DNA of 64,000 nucleotides from Clonostachys chloroleuca (lineage: Eukaryota; Ascomycota; Sordariomycetes; Hypocreales; Bionectriaceae). The notes under the pieces were generated by a model, which did not search any database, had not been told where the DNA came from, and saw only the letters and a list, made by a program, of their open reading frames with translations. Position 1 is the first letter of the stretch; each line of letters starts with the position of its first letter. A program made the position numbers and the translations under genes. The stretch lies in NCBI GenBank assembly GCA_037952775.1, contig JBANAY010000003.1:5518001-5582000 (forward strand), in the 5' to 3' direction. Shown piece by piece: positions 32,601 to 43,978 of this stretch.

Positions 32601-34878
32601 AAAATGAAGAGAATGAGAGAAACTGAAGTTTAGGTAGAGGGCTCATATGTGCTGCTCCTATAGATAGAGAAGGCTCACACTATAGAGGATGAAGAAATGT
32701 GTATCTTGCATTCCTTCTGCCTTAGACCGCCCATGACCAAAATCAAGTATATGATGTACTGGGTATAGTGTCAAGTTGTTAAATTCTTGGTATTTGGGAA
32801 TTTCCCCTTTTTTTTTCCAGCAGCTGCATAGCTCTCTCACTTACTATGATGCTTTCCAATAAAATTTCTATCACATGAAAGGGCATAATATGAGGCCTCA
32901 TGGGTTAATAGAGAGGTATATGATATTATCCATCCTTTTCATCCTTTTTGTGACTGACTGAATATGTCTGGATTTTGAGGGCAAATGATAACAGCTATAT
33001 AGCTCCTAAATATCCAGCAGACAAGCTATATCGAGATTTTCCGCGTTGCAATTCGTCATTCAATCCTGCGTTCTCCCAAGAAAGAGAAACATGGACAACT
33101 AAAATTCAAGGATTCAAGGGGCATCCTAAATACGCTCCTCTGTGACAGCAAAAATCTCGAAATGGCCCTGGAGTTACTTGCCATATAAGTTCACATCGTC
33201 AACAACGATTTGACGCTGCTTGAACTTCTGAGAGGGTACGTTGTTTTGAAAGTTCATCAATGTCTCCCGGAGTTCGAAAACCGGTCTCAGACACAATTAA
33301 GCAAATCTAAGTGATCACGTCACAAGGCCCTTTTGTCGATGAAATCTCAAGCATCCATAGTCCTCTGCTTCGAACTTGTAACTAGACAAAGCGTTACTAT
33401 CAGATAATATTCCGTATCTTCAATAAGCATTTTTCTGCTCTCTCATTCTGCGAACATCAATTCAGAGCCTTGCTCTTGTGTTAATTGTAACTGCTAGTTC
33501 ATCTCATCGTTTTGTAAGGCAATCATGTGCCTCCACAACATGATTTGTCCCACTGTTCCTTTTGAAGAAATGCATTTTGCGACGCAATCGCGAAAATTGA
33601 ATATTGGAAGTATCGGGCATCATTGGATAGGTGTGAAACTACAGCCTCTTAAATTGCACCAAGAAATCAACGCTGTGAGAGGAGGCACCATTTTTTATCT
33701 GCGGAAACCAGCCTATTCACAGTCTTCTGTGAATTGGCTGGTCAGTACGAAAAACCCTTCAGATATCGCAATAGCATAAAGCAGGGATCGTCCTTATACT
33801 AAGAAGAGGTAAAAGGCTTCTACATGGCTTGATAATCAATGCAATAGTTCCTATTATAAAAATGACTAATGTTTTCATTCTTTACCTTAGTGATCGGTCA
33901 CATGCAAATATGGGTTCGATTCGGTCTTGCTTGAGACCAAGGAATTCATTACGCGCTCAGCCCATGCGCCCCCCATGGAATGGTACAGACGCACTTATTA
34001 AGTCAACATCCAGAGGATGGCCCCTCCGAATAAGCCCAAGACGCACAGTAAAAGGCACCACGGACAGCCTAAAGAGCATGAGTAAATCATTGACAGAGGT
34101 ACAGATAACTGAGCGTTGTTTGCAGAAGGGGGTTGCCTGATAAGCTCTACTTAGGTATGAATAAGGGGCAGAAGTCTGGCAGAGGTTTTGGCCAAGCGAT
34201 TTGTCAGGGGTAAAGGCTACGGCTAAAGCAAAGAAAGAAAATATTTCCCACGTTATAATGCTGCTGTGATCTGCTTGTGATCTACCACAGTGAGCGGCCA
34301 GGCGGAATCGTTTGGGACTGGACAATGCCCCAGCAGAGCGTTCTGGCCTATGACTTGCGTCATACGCTTCCCTCCACCTCGGTGAATGCTGCTGACTGGC
34401 TGGATGGGCCTGTGCTGTGACACTCATGCACGGTTGGCGGTTGCAGATGTGACGCTTAGCGCCTGGTCCAACTGAAACGAAGCGATACGGCGAACCAGCC
34501 TCCAAGCCCACTCAATTGGATCCATCCCATGCCGCTCGTACGATTTACCGAACGAGTCTCGCGATCAGGAAAGGGAGATACATGACGGCTGTCTCGCATC
34601 CATTGAACGGGATCATCTACCGCTCGCTTAATTGAGGAGATGAATTCATAAGGGTTGCATCTCCCTCCTCCTTCGCAATTCCACCTTCAACAATGATATT
34701 TCAAAACTCTGGTAGTTTTTCTTTCCTCCTATTTAAGTCGTTCACTTCGTTTCATTCTTGAGCTGGTGTCTCATTATCCATTGCCCGTGGCTGGACCCCA
34801 ATCGAGGCTATCTTATTGTCCTTTATCCAAGACTCTTAGTCCATTACAGATTCTTCCAAGTTTCACGGCCCAATACCA
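29618..34878. other. Gene-poor region of about 5.3 kb
   Basis: No gene with family support. Open frames are short and have biased composition; the longest (33957-34511, minus) shows no recognisable domain. A run of 22 T lies at 31740-31761. I saw no transposase motif or terminal inverted repeat by eye, so old mobile-element remnants remain possible but unproven. Confidence 0.5.
31740..31761. repeat. Run of 22 T
   Basis: A homopolymer in the gene-poor region. It could be a slippage tract or the remnant of a reverse-transcribed poly(A) tail; no target duplication was seen. Confidence 0.8.
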
Positions 34879-35427
34879 ATGCCAGGTAAGATCACGTTAA
34901 CAAAAAAAAAAAAAGAAAAAAAAATGCCTTGGTCTTCAGCACTGATGATCACCCCAGGCTCTCCCGTTCAAAAACTTATTTCCCAGTGGGAGAATCGCCG
35001 CGACGTCAAGGAGCAAGATGAAAAATGTGTAAATTTCAAGCTCGAATCAGATCGCCGTCACTTCGGTAGGCGAATGAGTGAGAGTTCATGGATAGGCTCT
35101 CAATCAAGCGATACTGATCTTGAAGAGTATGAAGCCTGGCCGCCAGTATTTTGCCGGTCTAGCACGCATCTCGATACCAAGGTCAAGACTAGACTCTGGC
35201 GTGAAACAGTCGAAGAAATGACGCTTGAGGAGGCTTGCAAACGAGTGGCCACGCTCTCGCTGGTACGGGAGTCATTTACCACAAATGACCTAGAACTCGC
35301 GGACAGGCCGCCCAAACAAGAGCCAGAGACTCAGCAAGTATCAGAGGAACCAGAAGTGCTGTATCCCGAGTGGCTGCAATATGGCTGTGCAGTGGTGTGG
35401 GAGTATCTTACCTTAACCCCCCAGTAA
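34879..35427 (+). CDS. Hypothetical protein
   Basis: An acidic, mostly disordered protein that I do not recognise. Two forms are possible. Read straight from ATG 34879 it has a lysine run (TKKKKEKK) and 182 residues. Alternatively 34886-34939 is a 54-base intron (GTAAGA donor, GTTAAC branch, TTCAG acceptor) that removes the lysines and gives MPALMITPGSPVQKLISQWE, 164 residues; this looks more like a protein start. Later segments are EEYEAWPPVF, RLWRETVEEMTLEEACKRV and YPEWLQYGCAVVWEYL. A TATA-like TATTTAAG and a pyrimidine-rich leader precede it. No neighbour suggests a role. Confidence 0.55.
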   Translation: MPGKITLTKKKKEKKMPWSSALMITPGSPVQKLISQWENRRDVKEQDEKCVNFKLESDRRHFGRRMSESSWIGSQSSDTDLEEYEAWPPVFCRSSTHLDTKVKTRLWRETVEEMTLEEACKRVATLSLVRESFTTNDLELADRPPKQEPETQQVSEEPEVLYPEWLQYGCAVVWEYLTLTPQ

Positions 35428-35745
35428 GGAGAAGCTTCCAATGGTCCGGCTACTGTTTGGTCAATTTATGGGCGGAGGTGTTGACCATCTCCAACATTCA
35501 TCGTAAATTTTACTTATGTTCAGCGATTGATTTCATAATTGATGCCTAAAAATTCACAAGCGATAAACGTGTGACTATGTTGTCAATGTGTCCCGTGATT
35601 GTTGAGTCCAAGAATAGATTTGAGCTACGGATTGATTGAAAACTTGGGTTTATCCTTTCCTTTCTTTTACCATCTTCAGCTATATGAAAGTTGTAGATAG
35701 AGTATTGATATGAAGTTACATAACTCGATATCTCTTAGAGGAATC
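35428..35745. other. Intergenic, converging 3' ends
   Basis: A 318-base AT-rich gap between two converging genes. Nothing else is seen. Confidence 0.6.
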
Positions 35746-36828
35746 TTATGCCTGAGCTGATGCTGCCATAGCAGCAACCAGATCGTCTGCTCGGCTCGAC
35801 GGTTTGGTTGGGAGCGACTCAGCTTCGACAACCGACAGCATGTTAGCCGCAACTGTCTCTTCCAAGTCCCTAAACCCTGGTCTGCCCAGTTTGCGAAGAA
35901 TCTCAATTGATCGGCCATTTTCCACGTGTCCAACATCGACTGCTGGCTCGTCAACGGATGCCAACATAGACTGGCGCTCGGGGTACAGCTTTCGAATGAT
36001 CTCTAAAATCCTGGTCCACGAAAAAGGCCCTGCCATAGCAAGGATACGCTCATTCTGGACCTCCTCCAGCGTTAAAGCCCCAAGATGGAGAAGAGCAGTG
36101 TCCTCGACGTTAACGAACCACTCGGAAGTAAATATCGCTGGCCCAACAGATATACCACGGACCACAGACTCAATAAGCGCGCTACTGCTGATAAATCCCA
36201 GGTGCTGAAGTGCAGGGACGGTCCCAAAGTTTAGGTTGGGCACGACCGTGTTCAGGACAAAGTGAGGCTTGTTCTCACGCACCCATTCGAATGCCTTCTG
36301 CTCAGCGGTTGCCTTGGCCACACAGTAGATTACCATGCCGCGCCACAATGGGTCCTTCCCATCGAAAGGAAGCTTGAACTCTTCCATTGCCTCCTGGTTA
36401 TAGGTTTCCGGTGTGATCTGGTAGTTGATGCCTGGTTTAGGATACATGACCGCTCCTTTGGAGGATGTGACGACGACCCGTTTCACACTGGGCTCCTTGG
36501 CTGCAGCGGCTAATAGGTTGGTGACGCCCCTGACGGCCTCATCAACAAGTGCTGGATCGGGCGTGAATTGGGTGTTTGCTGCGACATGAGCCACTCCATC
36601 CACGCCCTTGATTGCTTTGTCAAATGCATTATCCGCAAATATGTCGGAGACTTCGACGAGAGAGAACTTGGGGCCGAAAGCGGAGAGAAGGGGTTGATGC
36701 TTCGCAACAGAGCGGACGGTACCACGGACGTAGTAGCCTTGCTCCAGGCAAACCTTTGCGAGCACACTGGCGACGAAGCCGCTGACTCCAGTGATGAGGA
36801 TGAGACCATTGGCTGGGACAACAGGCAT
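35746..36828 (-). CDS. NAD(P)-dependent ketoreductase/epimerase, dihydroflavonol-reductase type
   Basis: Extended SDR of 360 residues, single exon. It reduces aldehydes or ketones (Gre2/dihydroflavonol-4-reductase group). The nucleotide site is LILITGVSGFVASVLAK, the strand after it VRGTVRSVAKH, the Ser region VVVTSSKGAV and the catalytic pair YCVAK. The substrate half carries VPNLNFG and the late DVEN-like WFVNVEDTALLHLGAL. Length and motifs are complete. The broken gene at 56588-57734 belongs to the same family. It stands alone with unclear partners; the nearest gene upstream is the secreted hydrolase at 38370. Confidence 0.9.
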   Translation of the reverse strand: MPVVPANGLILITGVSGFVASVLAKVCLEQGYYVRGTVRSVAKHQPLLSAFGPKFSLVEVSDIFADNAFDKAIKGVDGVAHVAANTQFTPDPALVDEAVRGVTNLLAAAAKEPSVKRVVVTSSKGAVMYPKPGINYQITPETYNQEAMEEFKLPFDGKDPLWRGMVIYCVAKATAEQKAFEWVRENKPHFVLNTVVPNLNFGTVPALQHLGFISSSALIESVVRGISVGPAIFTSEWFVNVEDTALLHLGALTLEEVQNERILAMAGPFSWTRILEIIRKLYPERQSMLASVDEPAVDVGHVENGRSIEILRKLGRPGFRDLEETVAANMLSVVEAESLPTKPSSRADDLVAAMAASAQA

Positions 36829-38369
36829 TTTGGTAGTTGTGAGGTCTGAGAAGACGTTGCTGAGGCAGGAAGAAATATTATTTAATTGAAGGGAAACTCA
36901 ATAGAACTGAAGTGGGATGGTACTTGGGAGTCTCTAGATTTCTAGAGGACAAAGCGAAATATTTATTCTTTTCTGGCTCGTTTCATCTTTTATTTTTGCA
37001 TCTCAAGCCACATTGCCTCTTACCTTATTGGCCTATTTTACTTGAATCTTACCTCCGGCGGAGGGGTTGTTGGCCAAGCGTAAACTCCGCCTGGCATCTG
37101 TCGATGACCAGGGGATAAAGTCTCGCCATCCTTGTAGAATGCCTGGGAATACACCACTTCTAGTTCCGGGTGAGCATCTTATGCCGCCTCAAAGGTCGTT
37201 CGTTGACTTGGTAAAACAGAAGTTCTGTTACTGCAGATCTCAACACATCCGAACGAGGTGCCATCCTGCGCTCCAAACGAGGTGCCATCTTGCGCTCCGC
37301 TCCGCAGCTCCGCAACATCTGCCTCCAAAAAGGCTGTGCTGATCCTGACAGAAACACCTAATGAAGATCTCATCTGAGTAAGCGGAGGTTCCACTTCTCT
37401 ATTCTACTGATTATTAAAGGAATTATTTTCCGTGGCAAGCATTTTAGCAAGCTCTTCATCTCGCTACCCGACCAATGAAGTTATCGTCAAGATTAGCGGG
37501 AGCCCTTAACGGGTGAGAGATTTGCGAGAGCCTCCAAACACGATGCTTTTACTTTGGAAACTGGACGAATGCAGGCCCGTTCAATGAGTACTCCGTACAT
37601 ATTGACCCGGGGTTCTTGTGCTCATTTGGTGAGGTGCGCCTACCTTCTCTGCAGTTTGAGTTGTGACATGAATATTCTTCGTGTCGGTTTCTGACGACTC
37701 TTCCGCCAGCCCAGATTGCCCAAGGCAGTCAAGACTATCAGAGACCTAAGTTTCATCGGCACTAATTCAATCAGCGATTGTCACCTCTCACCAATTGGTT
37801 TGCGGTTTCCGTAGTGGACAACCGAAGACACCCAACTTGATCCTTGTCCTTGCCTGGTGGGATGGCTCTGGGCATGATGCCCTATCGATTGAAATAAAAT
37901 ATTATTAGTTGTGGGAGTAGATAAAATCTAAACCGCGTATTGAGTCAAAAACTAACGTTACCTTCCTAAGGGATGCTGCTGATATCGGTGGCTTCTGTAT
38001 TAGAACAGCTTCCCTCGCTAGTTCGCATACAAATGCTACTAAAAGTGAGGGGATCACAAGAACGGGCTTTGTAAGATCATGATCTTATCACTATAAGTAC
38101 GCCGAAGTGTATTCCGAGATTTGATTCGGTTTCTTCCAAGCCGACGTATACTTATACACATCTGCTGGAAAGAATCCAAGTCTCTTTTATTTGTAACTAT
38201 ATAGGAGGCTAAAATATCCCATGAGAAGGTTCTTCAGTCAATATGAATAGAATCACGGGGTTATTGGACATCGGATGCCTGTTTGTTGGTTTCAAGGCCA
38301 GTAAGGAATCTCGTTATCTTAGCAGAGCATCGCTCCCGGGGGATATTCCAATAGAAACATGGTATGACA
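36829..38369. other. Intergenic with a short direct repeat
   Basis: About 1.5 kb. Two adjacent 23-base copies beginning AACGAGGTGCCATC lie at 37252-37274 and 37276-37298 and differ at one base. No coding region is convincing. Confidence 0.55.
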
Positions 38370-39659
38370 TTAACCAAGCGTCTTGTGAAGCCAGGCAAAT
38401 ATGGCACGATTCATCTCCATATAGGCGCCAGCCTGGCAGTGGTAGCCGGCGGACCCGTTAAATGTGTGCAGAGTTCCCAGGTCACCCAAGTCATCCTTGA
38501 CCCTTTGCGGTTGTCCAGTGAAGATACCTTCAAACTCAAAGTCGGCTACCCATACGGGAACTTTAATGCGGCCAAGGATATCTTTGACAGTATACGGCTT
38601 GGTCAGTTGGAGAAAGTCATATGGTGACTTGACATTGAAAGCCCACAGCCCATATTCAATTCCCCATCGGAGCTGGCTCGACACATTCCTGTCATCGAGA
38701 ATCGACAGTGCAGCCTCATCGAACAAGCCCTTCTGTCCTGAGTGGTAGAGTTCCGCAAGATCGGTCGTGAGCTGAGCTGTATACCCCTCATGAAGATCGT
38801 AAATGCCACCATTTAGCATCACAGCCTTGATTCTCGGCTCGAACGCGGCAGCCCGGGCTGCAAGATAACCACCCAAGGAATTACCAAAAAGAACAAGCCG
38901 CTCCGTGTCAATTTCAGAGCTCTTATTTTCGAGAAGGTAGTCAACCGCAGGCGTAACAACCCGCTCCCACTGGTGGATAAATCCCAGGTTCTGACTTCTC
39001 CTGACTGTAGGCTGTCCTGGGCCTTCGTAGGTGAGAGCGTTCCATCCACGAGCCAACGCGTGAGCTGCGAGGGTATGGTAAATATCCTCCTGTGCAGCGT
39101 CAAATCCATTTCCTATGATCAATGTAGGCCGCTTGGTCGAGTTATCGAGAGATGCAGAGTACCAAATCGCCTCGACGGTAAAATTGTCGGCAGGGATCTG
39201 GATGCGTTCTCCAGGAACTGGCAGTGCCGCGATTCCTTGATTAAAGGCATTAAGCTGCTCCTCCCAATAGGTTTCGAGGGCGGGATTTGACCAGTTGCCA
39301 TGGAGAAACATGTCGGCTCGTCTGAAATAGTTTGCGGTCGAGAACCAAGTATCTCGTACATTGACGGGGTCGTATGCATTATCGGGGTCCAAGGCTTGAC
39401 TTTTCGTCTCCTCGGCGAGCCTGAAGAATACATCACCAAATCGCTCGAAATCCCCTGGTATCACGTCTTTGGCAGCAGCAAGTATTGGGGAGATATCAGC
39501 TCCACCACCGATTGCGTAGCCCATACCGCCCAGCATTTCGGCGTGGAAAGCTGAGTCTGAGCTTAGTAGAAGTACTGGATCTGTCTCCTGCTTTTGCGCT
39601 CTGGAAACGCCTAAGAAGGCTGAGGCGGTTACAATGCCCGCAACTGGGGAGAGTTTCAT
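38370..39659 (-). CDS. Secreted alpha/beta hydrolase
   Basis: Alpha/beta-hydrolase fold enzyme of 429 residues without introns. A signal peptide (MKLSPVAGIVTASAFLGVSRA) suggests secretion. The body has the two-part layout of fungal esterases related to Ayg1-type polyketide hydrolases: a helical N-terminal cap (RRADMFLHGNW, YWEEQLNAFNQG), then RPTLIIGNGFDAAQED, GWNALTYEGPGQ, the nucleophile elbow LFGNSLGGYLA, an acidic stretch VWVADFEFEG and the His in SAGYHCQAGA. Potential N-glycosylation sites are present. It is transcribed divergently from the Zn2Cys6 gene at 40134, which may control it. Natural substrate unknown. Confidence 0.85.
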   Translation of the reverse strand: MKLSPVAGIVTASAFLGVSRAQKQETDPVLLLSSDSAFHAEMLGGMGYAIGGGADISPILAAAKDVIPGDFERFGDVFFRLAEETKSQALDPDNAYDPVNVRDTWFSTANYFRRADMFLHGNWSNPALETYWEEQLNAFNQGIAALPVPGERIQIPADNFTVEAIWYSASLDNSTKRPTLIIGNGFDAAQEDIYHTLAAHALARGWNALTYEGPGQPTVRRSQNLGFIHQWERVVTPAVDYLLENKSSEIDTERLVLFGNSLGGYLAARAAAFEPRIKAVMLNGGIYDLHEGYTAQLTTDLAELYHSGQKGLFDEAALSILDDRNVSSQLRWGIEYGLWAFNVKSPYDFLQLTKPYTVKDILGRIKVPVWVADFEFEGIFTGQPQRVKDDLGDLGTLHTFNGSAGYHCQAGAYMEMNRAIFAWLHKTLG

Positions 39660-39763
39660 ATTGATAACTGTGTAACTGGAATTTATTGGGAAGATATCGA
39701 AGCAAGACGATGTTGTTGATAGTGTAGTTAAGAATGTTCAGTTTATTGAGTGAGCAATCCAAC

Positions 39764-39771
39764 ATATTTAT
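39764..39771 (-). promoter_or_regulatory. TATA box of the secreted hydrolase
   Basis: TATAAATA on the minus strand, about 105 bases before ATG 39659. The whole 39660-40133 gap is a divergent promoter; it also holds a CGG-N4-CCG pair at 39988-39997. Confidence 0.45.
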
Positions 39772-40133
39772 ATGTGTATATAACGTATATACCTGTTTAC
39801 AGAGATTCAATATGTGATCATACTGAGAGTTCTCAGGCGGGTATTGCTCCCGTGAGGTTTGGCGTGTTCGGCCATTGCTCCACTGATGATGACGAAGATG
39901 ATGCTTTGGCGATACCGGATTAGGGGGTCATTCTGCGAGAGTCATTATGCATAATCGCTACTGCGCCTCTGGCAGGTGAATCAAGCTCGGATCGCCGGTT
40001 TGTGGACCCGTCAGCAGAGCGGGTAATCCAAGTATTTAAAAGCCACGCGCCGTCCTTCATCGCAAAGTTGCCCCATTTCGAGCTTGGCAGTATTCCAACC
40101 TCAATCTTCTGTCTGTCCTCCCCCTGCGACAAC

Positions 40134-41861
40134 ATGGTTAATCGTGGTCGATCAACTGGGTGCAAGACATGCAAGCAGCGACGCGTCAGGTGCGACGAGG
40201 CGAAGCCGTTATGCCGCGAGTGTTCACGAGTTGGTTATCGGTGCCAAGGCTATACTGAAGAGCCTTTGCGGCTCAGGTTTCAAGTCCCAGAGATCAAGAA
40301 CAAGGGCAAGCGTCAAGAGAGCGTACGAATCCGCACGAAACGCCACCCGGTGCTTGTGGATAGTGCACCGCCCAGCCCTTCGCCATTGAAGCAACGACTG
40401 CTGTTGGTGACCGAGAATGTGAAAACTGAGGCCGTCTCCACCTTTCTCGCCCACGTTGCTGTCTTGGGCCGCGATTTCGAATCAACACGCGGCCTTCTGG
40501 AAGTGTTGGTTCCGGCTCTCGCGGTAGAGAGTCCGGGCTCACCACTGCCCCTGGCATTGAATGTGGCCGCTTTGCAGTTCTGGTCAATGGCTCATGGGTC
40601 CGGGCCATCCTCGCCGGTGGAAATGCTGTCAGAGGCAAATGCATGTCTTCGGTCAGCAATCCAAGACCCAGTTCAGAGGGGCCGCGAAGGCACCATTTTG
40701 GCCGCCCTCCTGCTTCAGCGTTACGAACGTCTCTCCGCCACGTGGAATTCGCACAAACCATCTGGACTCCATCGCAATGGAGCATTGGCCCTTCTTAGGC
40801 AGCAGCAACTTGATGGGATCAAGTCAGATAATCACGGGTACTTGATATCACAAGTTCTCCATATTGAAGTTTCTGCCTGCATTCGGAAGAAAGAGCCTTT
40901 CCCTATTGCTGAAATTGCATGTATGGATAACCCAGCCATCTTACCAGCGAATCCAAGCACGATGCTTGACACTATTGGCGTATCCGTCGCGAACCATCAA
41001 CACGAGTTTTCTCTATTTCTATCAGGAGACTCTACTGTAACGACTTCTACATCAAACATCGCACAATGGGTTGAGAGAATTCGGCATGCAGAGGCGCAGC
41101 TTCAGCAGTGGCCACACACGGTGCCCACTCACTGGCACCCACGGAGCGTTAAAATAAACAAACATATCGATAAAACCATTGATACATTCAGGGGGTTTTC
41201 TGATGTTTATCCGAACATTCAAATTGCGGCCATTTGGAACGTCTGGCGGGTCTACCGAGTCTTGCTTCTAAGAATCAGGCTCAGACTTCTTGCAGAATTC
41301 CCTGAACTTATTGTTCGCAGTAACGGCATTGAATCCGATATCTCGATGGAGCTTGCCGATCATGATGAGGGTCAGAATCTGCTTCTAGGCCTAGTTGACT
41401 CGATATGTCAAAGTGTTCCCTTTCATTTGGGGAACCTTCTAAAACCAATAACTCTTTCTGATCTCAGGGACCCGAATATTCAGTTTCCCAGCTACCATGA
41501 TCTGGATCCAACTGATATCCATTATGTCAATTACCTTGGGAGCAAGTATTTCATGTCTAGGGATGACCATCGGAGGCATGCAATTGTTCAGGGCTCATGG
41601 CAAATGTTGCATACTCTCATTCACCTTGTGGACGTGTTCGCCGATGAAAGCCCCAGTGGTTCATTGGTTGGTTTCTTAAGAAAAGGCCAAGTGTACTGGA
41701 TTAGACAACAGTTCCTAAGAGTCCTCAAGTTGCTTCGTTTACAGCACGTTGGATCTGCTAATATTAAGAGCCATCATCGCACAGCAGGCGTCCTCGCTGA
41801 TTATGATCCTACCAACGTTGAGATCATTGCGACTAGGGTTCGAGAGGCATTAGCCAAGTGA
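40134..41861 (+). CDS. Zn2Cys6 transcription factor
   Basis: Regulator of 575 residues in one exon. The zinc cluster stands at the very N-terminus: GCKTCKQRRVRCDEAKPLC then RECSRVGYRC, directly followed by QGY, a common pattern in fungal factors with a C-terminal helical domain. The frame is open to 40002, but the ATG at 40134 puts the cluster at the usual position. The remainder is helical (VEMLSEANACLRSAIQD, WPHTVPTHWHPRSVK, IWNVWRVYRVLLLRIRLR). It is divergent from the secreted hydrolase and lies upstream of the zinc-type reductase, either of which could be a target. Confidence 0.87.
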   Translation: MVNRGRSTGCKTCKQRRVRCDEAKPLCRECSRVGYRCQGYTEEPLRLRFQVPEIKNKGKRQESVRIRTKRHPVLVDSAPPSPSPLKQRLLLVTENVKTEAVSTFLAHVAVLGRDFESTRGLLEVLVPALAVESPGSPLPLALNVAALQFWSMAHGSGPSSPVEMLSEANACLRSAIQDPVQRGREGTILAALLLQRYERLSATWNSHKPSGLHRNGALALLRQQQLDGIKSDNHGYLISQVLHIEVSACIRKKEPFPIAEIACMDNPAILPANPSTMLDTIGVSVANHQHEFSLFLSGDSTVTTSTSNIAQWVERIRHAEAQLQQWPHTVPTHWHPRSVKINKHIDKTIDTFRGFSDVYPNIQIAAIWNVWRVYRVLLLRIRLRLLAEFPELIVRSNGIESDISMELADHDEGQNLLLGLVDSICQSVPFHLGNLLKPITLSDLRDPNIQFPSYHDLDPTDIHYVNYLGSKYFMSRDDHRRHAIVQGSWQMLHTLIHLVDVFADESPSGSLVGFLRKGQVYWIRQQFLRVLKLLRLQHVGSANIKSHHRTAGVLADYDPTNVEIIATRVREALAK

Positions 41862-42576
41862 AAATCTCCTCTTCATAATCCAAGCTATGCTTCATCATAA
41901 CTCCCCAACCCCAAGTAAATCCGAAATTTAATCGGGTATCACACACTTCGAGTAATTGACGTTGAAAAAGAGAGCATCGGAGGCCTTTGCGAGAGACATA
42001 CCTATCTTCGTTCAATTTTTATGAGACAGTCATGGCTCGCTTCTAAGCGATGGGCGAGGAAGAGGTTAGCGTATCATATTCAAAACTGAAGTCAGAATAT
42101 AACCGTCCACTCTAACTTCTCACTTCTCCCATGACCATTGATTAAGAAAGGATGAAGTTCATTCTCAGTTCTTCAGAGATGATTGGGAGATGATACACCA
42201 GGCATGGTAATCAAGTACTGGTGGGTTCGACCTGCAATATTTCCACGGACCTTTTTTTCCACGGATTTGAATGATGCAAACTCCGTGGGCCACAGCAAAT
42301 CTCCACCTCCACCACTCACGATCAAACGACTGGAATAAAACTTGGCGCAGCTTCGATTATTCAAACCAGATTTAGATTTATAAGCATCCAAATATTTCTC
42401 CCATCAGCCGCTAAGGGGGACAATCGCAGACATATTTAAGCTTTCTATAACGCCTAGTTTTACACTTGATCCTTAATCCTAGAAGGTCGGTTGGTTGACT
42501 TTGACAGTATAAACTAATCTTTCTTCATCTCCTAATCCAAGGCATCCACACATCTTACGCAGTCTATACATCAGAT
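41862..42576. other. Intergenic, reductase promoter
   Basis: A 715-base gap. It contains only AT-rich sequence and the leader of the next gene, as far as I can see. Confidence 0.6.
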
Positions 42577-43759
42577 ATGCCGACTACAAAGGCCATCATC
42601 GTCTCAAACCACAAAACGATATCTGTCGAGGACGTCAAAGTACCCCAACTACGTGACGAATGGGTCATAGTTCAGGTTAAGGCCGTGGCCCTTAACCCCG
42701 CTGACTTCAAGAAGATTGACTGGGGAGACGCAGATGCTGGCTCAAGGCTGGGATACGACTACGCGGGGATCGTTTCTGAGGTAGGCAGCAAGGTCTCTAA
42801 ATTTCAAAAAGGAGACAGAATTGCAGGATTCGTTCACGGAGGGTAGGTCCACCTCTAGCATCTTAACATACTCAGACTCGACTGACAAGAAGGTTCGCAG
42901 GGATGCTACCAACCATGACAATGGCGCGTTTGGAGAGTTCATCATCGCCAAGGCCTGCATTCAAATCAAAATTCCGAATCACCTCGACTTTATCGAAGCA
43001 TCGACACTTGGGGCCGGCATGATAACATGCGTACGTCTTGGTCCATATGTCCATTAACAAAGCCGTGAAATCTTCAGCAATTTTGACTTGGTGAAACAGG
43101 GTCTTGGATTATATAAACATCTCCAGCTGCCACTGCCACCAGCAAAAGTTCAACATGCAACCTCCATCCTCATCCACGGTGGGAGTACAGCTACAGCCAC
43201 CATCGGTATCCAGCTCGCCAAGGCATCTGGGCTGTATGTCATTGCGACCGCATCACCTTACAACTTCGACAATGTCAAAGCGCTAGGCGCTGACGCCGTG
43301 TTTGACTATCATTCCCCTGAGTGCGGTGAACAGATCCGCGCTCTGACAGAAAACAAACTCAAGCTCGCCTTGGACTGCGCAGGAGAAGGCGAGGTGATCT
43401 GCGGCAAAGCCCTAAGCAGTGTCGAGCCCAGTCTCTTCTGTACCATCTTCTACCCTATCAATGGGCAGCTTCTGAAGGATACCAACCCGCTTGCACAAGG
43501 GCCTCTTCTCACAGCCGCCTATAACTCTTTCGGTGAATCCTGGAAGCTTGGTGGCAATCCCATGGCCGCCAACATAGAAGAAATGGAATTCTCGGCCAGG
43601 TTTGTTGACATTGTATACAAACTCTTGGAACAGGGGCGCCTTCATCCGATAAAACCGACAGTAAATAAGTTTGGTGCTGGGCTGCAAGGTGTGATCAAAG
43701 GGGTTGATGAGCTTCGCCAAGGAAAGGTCCGTGGGACAAAATTGGTCTACACGATCTAG
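42577..43759 (+). CDS. Zinc-type alcohol dehydrogenase/enoyl reductase family (ToxD-like)
   Basis: NADPH-dependent medium-chain reductase of 351 residues; exons 42577-42842, 42901-43030 and 43100-43759. The catalytic domain opens with KAIIVSNHKTISVEDVKVP, then VALNPADFKKIDWG, GYDYAGIVSEVG and KGDRIAGFVHGG. The cofactor domain has SILIHGGSTATATIGIQLAK and ALGADAVFDYHSP. No structural zinc Cys cluster is visible, as is normal for the ToxD/trans-enoyl-reductase branch. Such proteins act with polyketide synthases or as stand-alone reductases; no synthase is in the window. All exon junctions keep the frame. Confidence 0.9.
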
Positions 43760-43978
43760 GGAAGACTTTTAAGGTCAGGGCAATTCTCAACTTTATGCCA
43801 CCGAAAAGAATGTCTTCGCCACGTCACGATACTTTATCAAGGTATAGGTGTAGATTAGCTAAGGCTCCTAGAAGACGGTGAGACAGCCATAACACGTGGC
43901 GTGGTTACCCCCTGAGCATACCGAGTGTTCACTGCAAGGCGAATTCCACGATAAAAGTAGTTCTGGTATTCAAACTAG

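Noticed and set aside
33957..34511. 184-codon open frame, minus strand
   Set aside because: No start context, domain or signal peptide is recognisable, and the composition looks like noncoding DNA.
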